Source: Niveibacterium sp. 24ML (GTDB lineage Bacteria; Pseudomonadota; Gammaproteobacteria; Burkholderiales; Rhodocyclaceae). From it: a DNA stretch of 64,000 bases. Under the pieces are notes generated by a model that made no database searches, was not told the DNA's origin, and was given only the letters and a program-made list of their open reading frames with translations. Location: the NCBI RefSeq assembly GCF_026586805.1, contig NZ_JAPFHA010000022.1, positions 1-64,000 on the forward strand, written 5' to 3'. Every line of letters begins with the position of its first letter. Within the stretch, counting starts at the first letter, position 1. Below are positions 17,604-25,824 of this stretch, piece by piece. A program made the translations under genes and the position numbers.

Positions 17604-18691
17604 AAGAATCCCATCCTCTGCGGTTTGGCGGACGCACTTGCGCCCAGTTCAAGGGTGATGACCCGCTCCTTCCGGTGCAGCGCCCAGCCGATTGCGCGGC
17701 GCATTGCGATGCGCGCCTCGCGCGCCGAGGCAGCGCCGAGCTGCGTCAGGTGCGCCAGCGCCAGCTCAGGCGCCAGCACATCCTCGGCATGGCAGTCGGC
17801 CAGTTCCATGCGATAGAGGCGCTGAAGCAGCGCATGCTGCTCCGCCTCGCTCGGCGGGGTGATCTGAAAGACGCGAAAACGGCTACGTAGTGCACCTTCG
17901 ATACGCGACAAGTCGTTCGAGGTCGCAATCCAGAGCACATGCCGCGCATCGACCGGCAGCCAGGGCACCGAGAGGTCGCGAAAGCAGCAAGCGGTGCGTC
18001 GCTCCAACAGTTGATAGAGCGCCCCCACCGGATCGCCGCCGCTGTTTGAACCGTGAACCTTGTCCAGTTCGTCGAGGACGAAGATCGGGTTGGCCCAGCG
18101 ACCTTCGGTGATCGCCTCAAACACACCGCCCGGCTTGGTGTTCGCCCAGTACTCGTCGCTTCCCACAATCTGCGCACCGGCTTGCGCGGCCGACATGCTC
18201 AAGACCCGCATCGGCACACCGAGCGCATCCGCCAGAGTCAGACAGAAATCCGTCTTGCCGACGCCAGGCGGACCATCGAGCAGGATCGGCAAGCCGCTGA
18301 GCGCCCCAAGCCCACGGCGCGCAAGGCCGACCTCGACGATGAGGTCGTCGATCACGGCCACGAAGCACGGGTGCGTGGTCTTGACGTGTTCGAGCCGCTG
18401 CACCAGCGCGTCGTCCGCAACAGCGCCCAACAGCCGTTGCGCGCCGCGTGCCTTGAGCTGCGCAGCGATTTGCTTGCGGCGATTGGCGTTCTTGTCGTCG
18501 TAACTCGCAGTCTTTGGCGTCGCCAGCGCCAGGTCGGCCGGGTCGAAGACCGGCACCGAGGGGCCTTCGAGGGCGGACAGCAATGCGTCGCTAGCGCCCT
18601 CGCCGTTCGGTGCTTGTGCCGCAGGCAAGAACGGATACCGAAGCCGCAACTCCTCAATGTCGCGCTGAAGTAACCCGAGTGTCGTTTCCAT
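17600..18691 (-). CDS. MoxR/Lon-like single-domain AAA+ ATPase
   Basis: A protein of 363 residues. Walker A is GPPGVGKT at 140-147, Walker B is FVLDELDK with D207/E208, sensor 1 is IATSND, and the arginine finger is in ALRSRFRVF. The lid domain follows (ASAREARIAMRRAIGWALHR). An N-terminal region of about 100 residues precedes the module. The start has a near-perfect ribosome site (GGAGGTGAT). It is the first gene of a nine-gene operon in which nearly all genes overlap. The last residues are RMGFL, like the tail of the AAA+ protein ending at 3753. Such ATPases remodel partner proteins or form rings around DNA; the partner here is probably encoded downstream. Confidence 0.88.
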   Translation of the reverse strand: METTLGLLQRDIEELRLRYPFLPAAQAPNGEGASDALLSALEGPSVPVFDPADLALATPKTASYDDKNANRRKQIAAQLKARGAQRLLGAVADDALVQRLEHVKTTHPCFVAVIDDLIVEVGLARRGLGALSGLPILLDGPPGVGKTDFCLTLADALGVPMRVLSMSAAQAGAQIVGSDEYWANTKPGGVFEAITEGRWANPIFVLDELDKVHGSNSGGDPVGALYQLLERRTACCFRDLSVPWLPVDARHVLWIATSNDLSRIEGALRSRFRVFQITPPSEAEQHALLQRLYRMELADCHAEDVLAPELALAHLTQLGAASAREARIAMRRAIGWALHRKERVITLELGASASAKPQRMGFL

Positions 18692-18832
18692 CCATCACCT
18701 CCGTTTTGCGCCATCGCAGCGCCTTGACATGCATTCCACGTCAGCGCGCCAGGAATCCAAACGTCCGCTAATTCGACGCCCGGATAGCAGCGACAGGGAA
18801 TTCACAAACCCACTCTGAAAAAGGACCGGCCG

Positions 18833-18911
18833 GAGTCGCATCGAATCGGGATGAGCCGCCAGATTCGGATAGAGCCGCCCAGAGCCGTAAAGAGTCGCTA
18901 TGAGCCGCATA
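18833..18911. promoter_or_regulatory. Array of eight 10-bp direct repeats in divergent promoter region
   Basis: Units beginning at 18833, 18843, 18853, 18862, 18872, 18882, 18892 and 18902 share the consensus GA(G/T/A)(T/C)CG(C/G). The best units read GAGTCGC or GAGCCGC. The period is 10 bases with one 9-base step, so all units lie on one face of the helix. The array lies between the AAA+ operon (start 18691) and the HTH gene (start 18955), 44 bases before the latter. It is probably a cooperative operator for the HTH protein. Confidence 0.7.
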
Positions 18912-18954
18912 GTAGTGAAGTACAATCGACCCGTCAACACGTCCGCTAAACGTC

Positions 18955-19845
18955 ATGCATACCTCCCCTGACCCGCTCGACCTTCGCGCCCTTGCTCAAG
19001 ACCTTGTTTCGCTGACAGGCCTCCAGCGGGCGGAAGCGGCACGGCGTGCTGGAATCCATCGCCCAAACCTAGTGCGCTGGTTTGGCAATACCGGTTACGT
19101 GCTCGCCCTGTCGAAACAACTTGCGCTGTGCGACGCGCTTGGCTGGCGCTACGGCGCCCTCGCTCGCGAGGTCATGCATCAATGGTGGGTGCTGGACGAT
19201 CTGGCGCCGCTTACGCGCGTTCTCGGTCTGGAGGCAACGAGGGAAGAAGGCCATATTGCCTGGCTGCAGGTGGATGGCCCGGAGCGTGCGGGCGAGGTAT
19301 TCGCCCTGCTCCACAATCGCTTTCAGGTAACGGGAGTGGTGCGTGTGTGCCGACCGCGCTCCACCTCACTGCCCCCCACGATCAACGCCGCGTCGACGGG
19401 TCTGGGGCGTGATCTCACTGAACGACTCACGCTCTCTGCCGAGCAGGCCGCAAAGCTCACAAGCGATGCTGTAGTACCGCGGCACGAAGCGCTCGCACTG
19501 ATCCCTGAGAGCGTTCTCGCCGAACTGCTTGAAATCCCGGAAGCACCCGAATCGCCGCCCGTAATCGAGGACTACGTCGACGACAGCGAGTGGATTGAAG
19601 AATTCGATGAAGGCAACGGACCTCCGCCCGATTTCGCCGAAAGCATCAGCGTCGCGGGCGTCCGTGACTTCGATGCAGCCACCCTCGACGCACTATTCGA
19701 TGCGGTATCCCACTGGCGCCCCGCACACCGCAATCAATGGATCGCGCTGATCCGGGAGCTTGCACTGCGTGGCTTCCACCCGGCACACGCCGCCCGGATG
19801 CTGGGAATTAGGGTGCGCGGTGAATCTTCTGAAACAGCCCCCTGA
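18955..19845 (+). CDS. Helix-turn-helix protein, likely regulator of the AAA+/phosphatase operon
   Basis: A protein of 296 residues. The first 60 include a probable Cro/CI-like helix-turn-helix (LTGLQRAEAARRAGIHRPNL, then VRWFGN). The middle is unlike any domain I can name. Residues 185-225 are strongly acidic (VIEDYVDDSEWIEEFDEGNG). The C-terminal part (HWRPAHRNQWIALIRELALR) is helical. It is divergent from the nine-gene operon, with the 10-bp repeat array between them, the classical arrangement of an autoregulating controller. Regulation is inferred from position and the N-terminal motif. Confidence 0.72.
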   Translation: MHTSPDPLDLRALAQDLVSLTGLQRAEAARRAGIHRPNLVRWFGNTGYVLALSKQLALCDALGWRYGALAREVMHQWWVLDDLAPLTRVLGLEATREEGHIAWLQVDGPERAGEVFALLHNRFQVTGVVRVCRPRSTSLPPTINAASTGLGRDLTERLTLSAEQAAKLTSDAVVPRHEALALIPESVLAELLEIPEAPESPPVIEDYVDDSEWIEEFDEGNGPPPDFAESISVAGVRDFDAATLDALFDAVSHWRPAHRNQWIALIRELALRGFHPAHAARMLGIRVRGESSETAP

Positions 19846-19897
19846 ATCACCGGACACAGTCACGCACTCATCGATCGGGTAGGCATATGACCGTGTT

Positions 19898-20420
19898 TTG
19901 ACTGAGCCCAAGCGGGATGTGATGGAAGTGTTGAGCGGGCCGGAGCGCCCGCGGAGATGGTCAGTGGAAGATAAACTGGCCATGGTGCGAGAGAGTTTCG
20001 AGGCGGGTAAGACGGTCTCGATGGTGGCATCGCCAGCACGGCGCCAATCCGAACCAGCTGTTCCATTGGCGAAAGCTGCACCAGAGCGGCAGCCTCTCGG
20101 CGGACAGCTCCGGAGAAGAAATCGTTCCAGCCTCGGAGCTTGGCGACGTGCTCAAGCAAATACGGGAACTACAGCGGCTGCTAGGCAAGAAAACGATGGA
20201 GAACGAAATTGTCCGTTAAGCCATGGAGGTCGTGAAGTCGCGAGAATGGATTGCGCGCGCGCCCTCGTTGCGGGGGGACGAGCAGTGAAACGGGTCTGCG
20301 AAGTTCTTAGAAGGCGGTCGTTACAGCGGTTGTCCAGCACGGTACGCGGCGCACAAAGGCATATCAACCGTGTCGTTTGGGCACCTGCCCCGTATCAGAT
20401 TGCTCCGGATAAGGTTGGGC
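19898..20420 (+). pseudogene. Decayed IS3-type (IS2-like) transposase OrfA and start of OrfB
   Basis: The frame from 19898 reads [20 protein letters not shown], the helix-turn-helix of IS3-family OrfA. Near 20028 an indel shifts the frame; the continuation reads [19 protein letters not shown] and then [19 protein letters not shown], the leucine zipper. A TAA at 20218 follows, although AMEVVKSREWIARAPSLRG, the OrfA/OrfB junction, is still readable beyond it. OrfB-like text (GRYSGCPARYAAHKGI) breaks off near 20420. With two disruptions and most of OrfB gone, the element is dead. It marks a past insertion between the regulator and the protease gene. Confidence 0.85.
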
Positions 20421-20515
20421 GCCTGACCTTCGCCAGTGCGCCCCGGCCCCGGGGGCGCACTGGCCGGTGCAGTGCATTTGAGATGAGGTTCGCGGGAATC
20501 GAAAGCCTGTGCCAG

Positions 20516-23182
20516 TCAGTGCATTGACGCCCTGGCGGCTTGAATCACTCGCTCGAAGGGGCTGGTGGATTGCACCGCGGCACTCCAGATTTTGGAGATT
20601 GAGGTGTCATCCGGCAGCACGGCAAAATTCAACCCGGTAAGGTTGCTCGACACGGAGATGAGTTGCGGACTCGCCTTGAGCGGCCAGACCCCGCACAACT
20701 CGCCGAGTTCGCAGATGTAACCACTCGCATTCGGATCATTGCCGGCAAGCAGCACATAGGCGCCTGGCGCAATACCTGACATCGAGAAGGCATAGCTTCC
20801 GTTCGTCGAGAGCATCGCCGTGCCGTACAGCCGCTTCTGGGTCAGCGGATCGACCAGCATCACCGTCATCAAGCCGGCATTACCTGGGAAGGCGCCCGCC
20901 GACACAACGACGCTGACCGGTACAGAAATGACATCCGTTGCCCCGGTCACCGTGATCACCGCGCGATGTGCGCCGACCGGCAGCTTCGCGCGATCGATCG
21001 TTACGGAGTACAGCCCAAGCCGGTTCGCATCCACTGAACTAGGCGCAACCGAAACCCAAGGGACGTTGCTGGTGACTGAGGTCACTGAGAGCGCGCCGCC
21101 ACCAATATTGCGCAGTTCGAAACTCATCTGCACCCGCGCGGCGCCAAAGGAGAGCAGCTTCTCGGAGCTCGACAGCACTGGCGCGGCGGGCGTCGCCACG
21201 ACCAGATTCTGTGCCGCGAGCACCGATTTGTATGCGTTGATCAACCCGAAGCCAAACTGATCATCCCGACCACTCGGCCCGATATCATCGGTCATCGCGC
21301 CCGTCGCCAATAGTTGATCGATCTGCGCAGGCGTTAAACCCGGATTGACTGCTCGCATCAATGCAATGACCCCCGCGACATGTGGGCTCGCCATTGAGGT
21401 TCCTGGCATCGCCTCATAGGTCCACCCTGGGGCACCACCGGTATCCACGCCCACGGTGCTGATCACCTGATCCGGACGACCGTCTGCGTTTTCATCGAGG
21501 TACTGGCTCCCGCCGGGCGCGGCGACCGTGATGCGAGGACCAAAGTTCGAGTATTCAGCCAAGCTACGATCGGGCACGACGGCGCTCACCGAGATCACGC
21601 CGCTGTAGGACGCTGGGAAAGACGGACGGTCTGAGTGTTCGTTGCCGGCTGCGGCAACCACGATCACGCCCTGGGCTCGGGCGTCGGTAATCGCATCCTG
21701 GAACGCTTGGACGGCCCCGGGGCCGCCAAGGCTCATGTTTACGATATCGGCGCGCTGTGCCGGTACCCGACCTGAATCGTTTGCCAGACCAGCGGCGAAT
21801 CGAAAACCTTGCAGGATGTCATAGGTGGTGCCCTGCCCTCCGGCGCCCAATACGCGCACGGGCATGACGCGGGCGCCACCAGCTACGCCCGCGACACCCA
21901 GCGCATTGTTCGTCTTCGCCACGATCGTTCCGGCGACATGCGTGCCATGGAAGCTGGATGTCCTGCCGCCGTGCGCCAAGTCACCTGGATCGGAAGCGTC
22001 GGCGTCGATGCCGTCTCCATCGCGCGACGCGCGCGTGTCGCTCACGAAATCAAAACCGGCTACGAGTTGTCCTGCTAGATCCGGATGCGTCACCACTACC
22101 CCAGAGTCGACCACCGCGACGACGACCGGCGCACCGCCTCGGGATCCGTCGGTGATGTTCCAGGCTTCTGGCAGGTTGATCAGTGGGTAGTGCCACTGCA
22201 GCTTGTAGAGCGGATCGTTTGGGACGGCATTTGCGCTGACCCGATAGTTCGGGCTGGCCGAGCGCACATCGCTGGACGCTCGCAGCGCCTTGATCTGCCG
22301 AATCGTCTCGGCTCGCACCGACTCCTCAGAGCTCATTACGTGGCCGCTCCAGGGCTCACGCTCGGCCGACTCCGCGCCCACCGCTTTGGCCGCCGCCCGC
22401 GCAAACTGCACCCGCATGGCACGATTAGCCTGACCCGCCACGACCGTCGCGCCTGAGATCGGTCGATCGTTTGCTGCGACACGATCCAATGTCATCCCAA
22501 CCACCTTCGCCTGTGCGACAGGCTGAACTGTCACCACCGCCTCTCCGGGCACGAAATCACCGAAACGGTTAAGGCCCATCGCTGCCGCTTGCGCCGACAC
22601 CTGATCGGCGCTGGCGACAAACAACTGATAGGTGCTGGCTCCGTGCATGGTCCGCACGACGACGAAGTAATTGCCATCGGCCGGCACGTAGAAGCCCTCG
22701 TACTGCTCAACACCTTCGGAGCTGGCTACGAGTTTCAGGTTGCTGTCGAACAGAAACAGATCGAGGTCATTGCGCCCGGGTTGCACGGCGTCCCACTTGG
22801 ACACCTCCAACGCCACGATCTGCCCGGCTGCCAGCGACACCTTGAACGAGTCCCATTCGTCGGCCGTCTTCTCGAACCGATCACCGACAACACCGGTGGG
22901 CAGCGCGGAACCAAAACCGACGACGATGCCTGGGTTGGGAATCGGCTCTGCGGTTGCGGGGGTGTCGTTGGCACGCAGCGGCGACTGCGTATCGTTGGTG
23001 TCACCCTCGGTGATGAGGCCCGAGGGGACCACCACGGTACCGGATACGGTGTAACTCGAAGGCGTGGGTGTGGGTATCGGCGGGGGTGTCGCTGTACCGG
23101 GGGAACTTGCACCTCCCCCTCCTCCGCACGCAGACAAAACGGTAGCGACAAGCGCTAGCCCTAGCTGCAGGGACTTCTTCAT
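20516..23182 (-). CDS. Subtilisin-like (S8) serine protease, lipoprotein
   Basis: A protein of 888 residues. A signal peptide with lipobox LSAC (C19) is followed by a Gly and Pro/Thr linker, so it is probably anchored to the outer membrane. Residues about 75-195 look like a beta-sandwich pre-peptidase domain (DLDLFLFDSNLKLVASSEG). The catalytic triad is D359 (AVVDSGV), H412 (SSFHGTHVAG) and S596 (GTSMASPHVAG). The C-terminal about 200 residues form beta-rich domains (SVAPSSVDANRLGLYSVTID). The start has GGGAGA upstream. It stands alone, so it is ordinary genome content rather than part of the conflict systems. The substrate is unknown. Confidence 0.93.
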   Translation of the reverse strand: MKKSLQLGLALVATVLSACGGGGGASSPGTATPPPIPTPTPSSYTVSGTVVVPSGLITEGDTNDTQSPLRANDTPATAEPIPNPGIVVGFGSALPTGVVGDRFEKTADEWDSFKVSLAAGQIVALEVSKWDAVQPGRNDLDLFLFDSNLKLVASSEGVEQYEGFYVPADGNYFVVVRTMHGASTYQLFVASADQVSAQAAAMGLNRFGDFVPGEAVVTVQPVAQAKVVGMTLDRVAANDRPISGATVVAGQANRAMRVQFARAAAKAVGAESAEREPWSGHVMSSEESVRAETIRQIKALRASSDVRSASPNYRVSANAVPNDPLYKLQWHYPLINLPEAWNITDGSRGGAPVVVAVVDSGVVVTHPDLAGQLVAGFDFVSDTRASRDGDGIDADASDPGDLAHGGRTSSFHGTHVAGTIVAKTNNALGVAGVAGGARVMPVRVLGAGGQGTTYDILQGFRFAAGLANDSGRVPAQRADIVNMSLGGPGAVQAFQDAITDARAQGVIVVAAAGNEHSDRPSFPASYSGVISVSAVVPDRSLAEYSNFGPRITVAAPGGSQYLDENADGRPDQVISTVGVDTGGAPGWTYEAMPGTSMASPHVAGVIALMRAVNPGLTPAQIDQLLATGAMTDDIGPSGRDDQFGFGLINAYKSVLAAQNLVVATPAAPVLSSSEKLLSFGAARVQMSFELRNIGGGALSVTSVTSNVPWVSVAPSSVDANRLGLYSVTIDRAKLPVGAHRAVITVTGATDVISVPVSVVVSAGAFPGNAGLMTVMLVDPLTQKRLYGTAMLSTNGSYAFSMSGIAPGAYVLLAGNDPNASGYICELGELCGVWPLKASPQLISVSSNLTGLNFAVLPDDTSISKIWSAAVQSTSPFERVIQAARASMH

Positions 23183-23671
23183 GGTCTTCTCCCTAGAAGC
23201 AACGGGCCGACTCGTCCAGGCGTGAACGAGCCTTTACCCGTGAGTCGATAGGGGAGATTCTCGACGGCGCGAGGCTCACTGGATGAGCTTGCGAACGGCG
23301 TCGCACTGACTTAACGCAAGGTCATTAGCTCTTCGTTGCGTTGCGCCCCCCTAGAGCCAATCCACCCCGTTACATGGTGATCGACTCGCGGCAAGGCAAA
23401 CCCAGCCGTACAGGGTTGGGAAGCTCTGCGCAAAGATCGCAGCCGTCTTAGCCGTGGGCGATCAGTAGGGTGTCCGCTGCTGCTCGATGGATTGGCACAC
23501 GATGGAAATCAGCGGATCGCCGCAACATTGGCCGAGAAACGACAGTTCGGCACACTCACCCAGCGTTGAATCGGAGAATGCGGAGCCCATGATGGACTAT
23601 GAATCGCAGAGCAAGAGTTCAGCCTCTCGCCTCATACAGCAGGCTGGTCGGATCGGAATTTTGGGTCGCTT
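23183..23671. other. Intergenic region between protease and WYL gene
   Basis: The first about 100 bases should hold the protease promoter. I see no gene, strong hairpin or copy of the 19-bp operator in the rest. Confidence 0.6.
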
Positions 23672-24580
23672 CTATTGCGGCGCCTCGGAAGCGGCGAAGT
23701 CTTGAAGCTCCCGCAGGAATCTGACCCACAGGCTTGTTGGTTGCTCGATTCGCAGATGGGGAATCCAGTAGCGCACGATCGGAAGCACCTGATTTTCGTG
23801 CCCGACAACCGCACGAATCCTCAGACCACCACCCGGCAATTCGGACGCGATCTCTTGATTTGCGATCAGCTTTCGTCGCCGAAAGAAGGGTGCCACCTCA
23901 GGCGAAACCGCGATCAGGCATTCGATGGGCTTTTCAGTGAACCAGATCCCATCCTCCCGCTTTAGCCGCTCAATGATTGAAGGCTCCGCATCGAACGTCC
24001 CGCCCTGCCGCTCGATCGCCAGGATACGGGTAAAGGCAAAAGTCTTTAGCGTGTCGCCATCAACGGCCGCCAGATACCAGATGCCCTTTTGGTTCATCAG
24101 CCGGTAAGGCTTGAGCGCAGAGTACCGCTTTCGGTCATCGGCCCTCTGGTAATCAATCGCGAGAATGGCCCGATCAACAATTGCTCGTTCCAGCGCCCTG
24201 AATTCCCCGTCCTTCCCGCTCAGATCCTCGTAGTGATGCCCTTTGACGAGCAGCGCTTCGTGCAGGCGCAGATCGAACAACTCACGCAGGATTGAACCCG
24301 CCTCCTCGGGAAACAGGCCGGACAGCCCAGCCAGTGCCACAAACTCGCGGATTTCGCGGGCACCCAGCCTTCCGAGGTATCGAGGGTCAAGTCGATATCG
24401 CCCTTCGACTTTCTCAAGCTGCAAGACGCCGAGACGCACATTCAAGTCCCGTTGAATCGTCCGCACATCAACGCCGAAGCGCTCCGCCAATGCCTTCGGC
24501 TCAAGGCTCTCGCCCTGGTTCAGCAGCAACAGCATCTCGGACAACCGATACGCAAAGCGTTCGTGATCACGCGTACTCAA
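23672..24580 (-). CDS. WYL-domain regulator, candidate controller of the 19-bp operator
   Basis: A protein of 302 residues starting at TTG 24580, with GGAGA six bases upstream. The winged HTH occupies residues 1-70 (ERFGVDVRTIQRDLNVRLGV). The WYL module holds LKPYRLMNQKGIWYLAAVDG. A WCX-like region ends the protein (QVLPIVRYWIPHLRIEQP). One copy of the shared inverted repeat (24605-24623) begins 25 bases upstream of the start, where autorepression would act. That makes this protein the best candidate for binding the repeats upstream of the AAA+ and caspase-like genes. Several WYL regulators of defence operons repress by binding inverted repeats. The specific link here is inference. Confidence 0.87.
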   Translation of the reverse strand: MSTRDHERFAYRLSEMLLLLNQGESLEPKALAERFGVDVRTIQRDLNVRLGVLQLEKVEGRYRLDPRYLGRLGAREIREFVALAGLSGLFPEEAGSILRELFDLRLHEALLVKGHHYEDLSGKDGEFRALERAIVDRAILAIDYQRADDRKRYSALKPYRLMNQKGIWYLAAVDGDTLKTFAFTRILAIERQGGTFDAEPSIIERLKREDGIWFTEKPIECLIAVSPEVAPFFRRRKLIANQEIASELPGGGLRIRAVVGHENQVLPIVRYWIPHLRIEQPTSLWVRFLRELQDFAASEAPQ

Positions 24581-24604
24581 GAAAAGTCTCCAAGCTCTGG
24601 GATA

Positions 24605-24623
24605 AACGACACGACCTGTCGCT
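24605..24623. promoter_or_regulatory. Inverted-repeat operator between WYL regulator and divergent operon
   Basis: AACGACA-CGACC-TGTCGCT: the inner five bases of each arm (CGACA/TGTCG) are perfectly inverted around a five-base spacer. This is the same architecture as at 1605, 50907 and 57008-57084. The centre is 58 bases before ATG 24672 and 34 bases before TTG 24580. Confidence 0.7.
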
Positions 24624-24671
24624 TCGGCGATTCAACATGACCTCACCGTAACGCAAAAAAGGAGTTGCCGT

Positions 24672-24842
24672 ATGTTCTGGATCGTCCTGCTGCTTGGAGG
24701 CCTGAGCCTGACCTTCGCCCAACTCGGCGCGCTGTCCGTCACCGTGACTTTCCTGTCGATCGCGCTGCGCCTCGCCTTGCTCGCGCTGATCGGGATCGGC
24801 GCAGTGGCGCTCCTGCGTCGCATCTTCCCGAAGGAAGCGTAA
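24672..24842 (+). CDS. Small membrane protein (56 residues)
   Basis: The ATG has GGAG seven bases upstream. The product (MFWIVLLLGGLSLTFAQLGA ... GAVALLRRIFPKEA) is nearly all hydrophobic, with one or two membrane helices and a short basic tail (LRRIFPKEA). It is divergent from the WYL regulator and directly follows the 24605 operator, so it may be under that control. The next gene begins at the base after its stop. No named family. Confidence 0.72.
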   Translation: MFWIVLLLGGLSLTFAQLGALSVTVTFLSIALRLALLALIGIGAVALLRRIFPKEA

Positions 24843-25115
24843 TTGCGCGCAACGCTTACCGCACTGAGCATTGGCCTCGCGGTCGTACAGCTGTCAGGCT
24901 GCAACACGGCGCGCTTCCTCCTGACAGGGGAAGCGCCCTACGGTGAGGCAGGCCGGAGTAGTTCGCGCAGCCACCACAGGCACGGGTACCACCACCAGCA
25001 CCCCGAATCACGCGCAGCCGGCCAGCCCGAGAAGCGTAACGTCTCAATCCAACGGCGCCAATGTGTCCGGCAAACTCGCTGCGGCGCGACGGCGCAATGC
25101 CTTGTGTCAGAATAA
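24843..25115 (+). CDS. Putative small lipoprotein
   Basis: It begins with TTG immediately after the stop of the membrane-protein gene, consistent with coupled translation. The first 20 residues form a lipoprotein signal peptide with lipobox LSGC. The mature part is short, basic and His-rich (RSHHRHGYHHQHPES) and could bind metal. The frame ends at 25115. The weak start and the low-complexity tail leave some doubt that the full length is real. Confidence 0.5.
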   Translation: MRATLTALSIGLAVVQLSGCNTARFLLTGEAPYGEAGRSSSRSHHRHGYHHQHPESRAAGQPEKRNVSIQRRQCVRQTRCGATAQCLVSE

Positions 25116-25161
25116 ACGCGCTCCGCCTCAAACCCGTCTTTCAATTTCCGAGTCTGCCGGC

Positions 25162-25824
25162 ATGGCTAATTGGTTCAGAGAAGAAATCGAGCAGTTCGGC
25201 GTCGTGGTCGAAAAGTCTATCGATAACGCGAGCCAGCAAATCCAGCAGCACATCGACTCAATCGGAACCGAAGTTTCCAAGCAACGGTCGCTCACCCGCC
25301 AAGACGTCGAGCAATTGATCGACTACGCAGCGGATAAGTTCGGCGAGGCCATCGATCGTCGCATCGAAAAGGCAAAGATTGAAACCGCGGCGCTGATCAC
25401 CGACAATCTGAACGAAGTTCGAAGCCAGCTATCGGACGCTGCGATGGAGCAGAAACAGACCGCTGTGCGCAATGCAACGGTCGGCGTTATAGCAGCGATC
25501 GCGATCGGCTTCTTTTCTCTGGTCTACAAACGGGCCCTGCACGGCGAGCTCGATCTGCTTGCGATCTTCCGTACAACCGTTCTCGCAATCGCGTGTGGGC
25601 ATGGCGTCTGGATCGTCATTCGTGCCGTAACCGAATATCGCAACTACAGCCGGCAGAAGAAAAATCTGCTGTTCGCTGGCGGGCAGTACTTCGGGGTATT
25701 CAATGCACGCGGGATGCTGGGCCACATCGTCGTCCTCGTTGCGATGATCTCGACATGGGTAATCCTGATCTACTGGCCAGACCTTCTGGAGTTGGCACGC
25801 GCGCGGATCCTGCCGTTCAACTAG
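25162..25824 (+). CDS. Coiled-coil membrane protein
   Basis: A protein of 220 residues. The first about 110 are an amphipathic coiled coil (EKSIDNASQQIQQHIDSIGT, KFGEAIDRRIEKAKIETAAL). They are followed by membrane segments around ATVGVIAAIAIGFFSLV, FRTTVLAIACGHGVWIVI and HIVVLVAMISTWVILIYWP. It probably sits in the inner membrane with the coiled coil in the cytosol. It runs toward the GTPase gene and their ends overlap by 8 bases. Membrane proteins with long coiled coils beside GTPases can act together, but the convergent orientation gives no operon evidence. Confidence 0.75.
   Translation: MANWFREEIEQFGVVVEKSIDNASQQIQQHIDSIGTEVSKQRSLTRQDVEQLIDYAADKFGEAIDRRIEKAKIETAALITDNLNEVRSQLSDAAMEQKQTAVRNATVGVIAAIAIGFFSLVYKRALHGELDLLAIFRTTVLAIACGHGVWIVIRAVTEYRNYSRQKKNLLFAGGQYFGVFNARGMLGHIVVLVAMISTWVILIYWPDLLELARARILPFN

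Noticed and set aside
18781-18832. Extra copy of the 19-bp operator near GCGACA at 18790
   Set aside because: Only one half-site; the other arm is missing.
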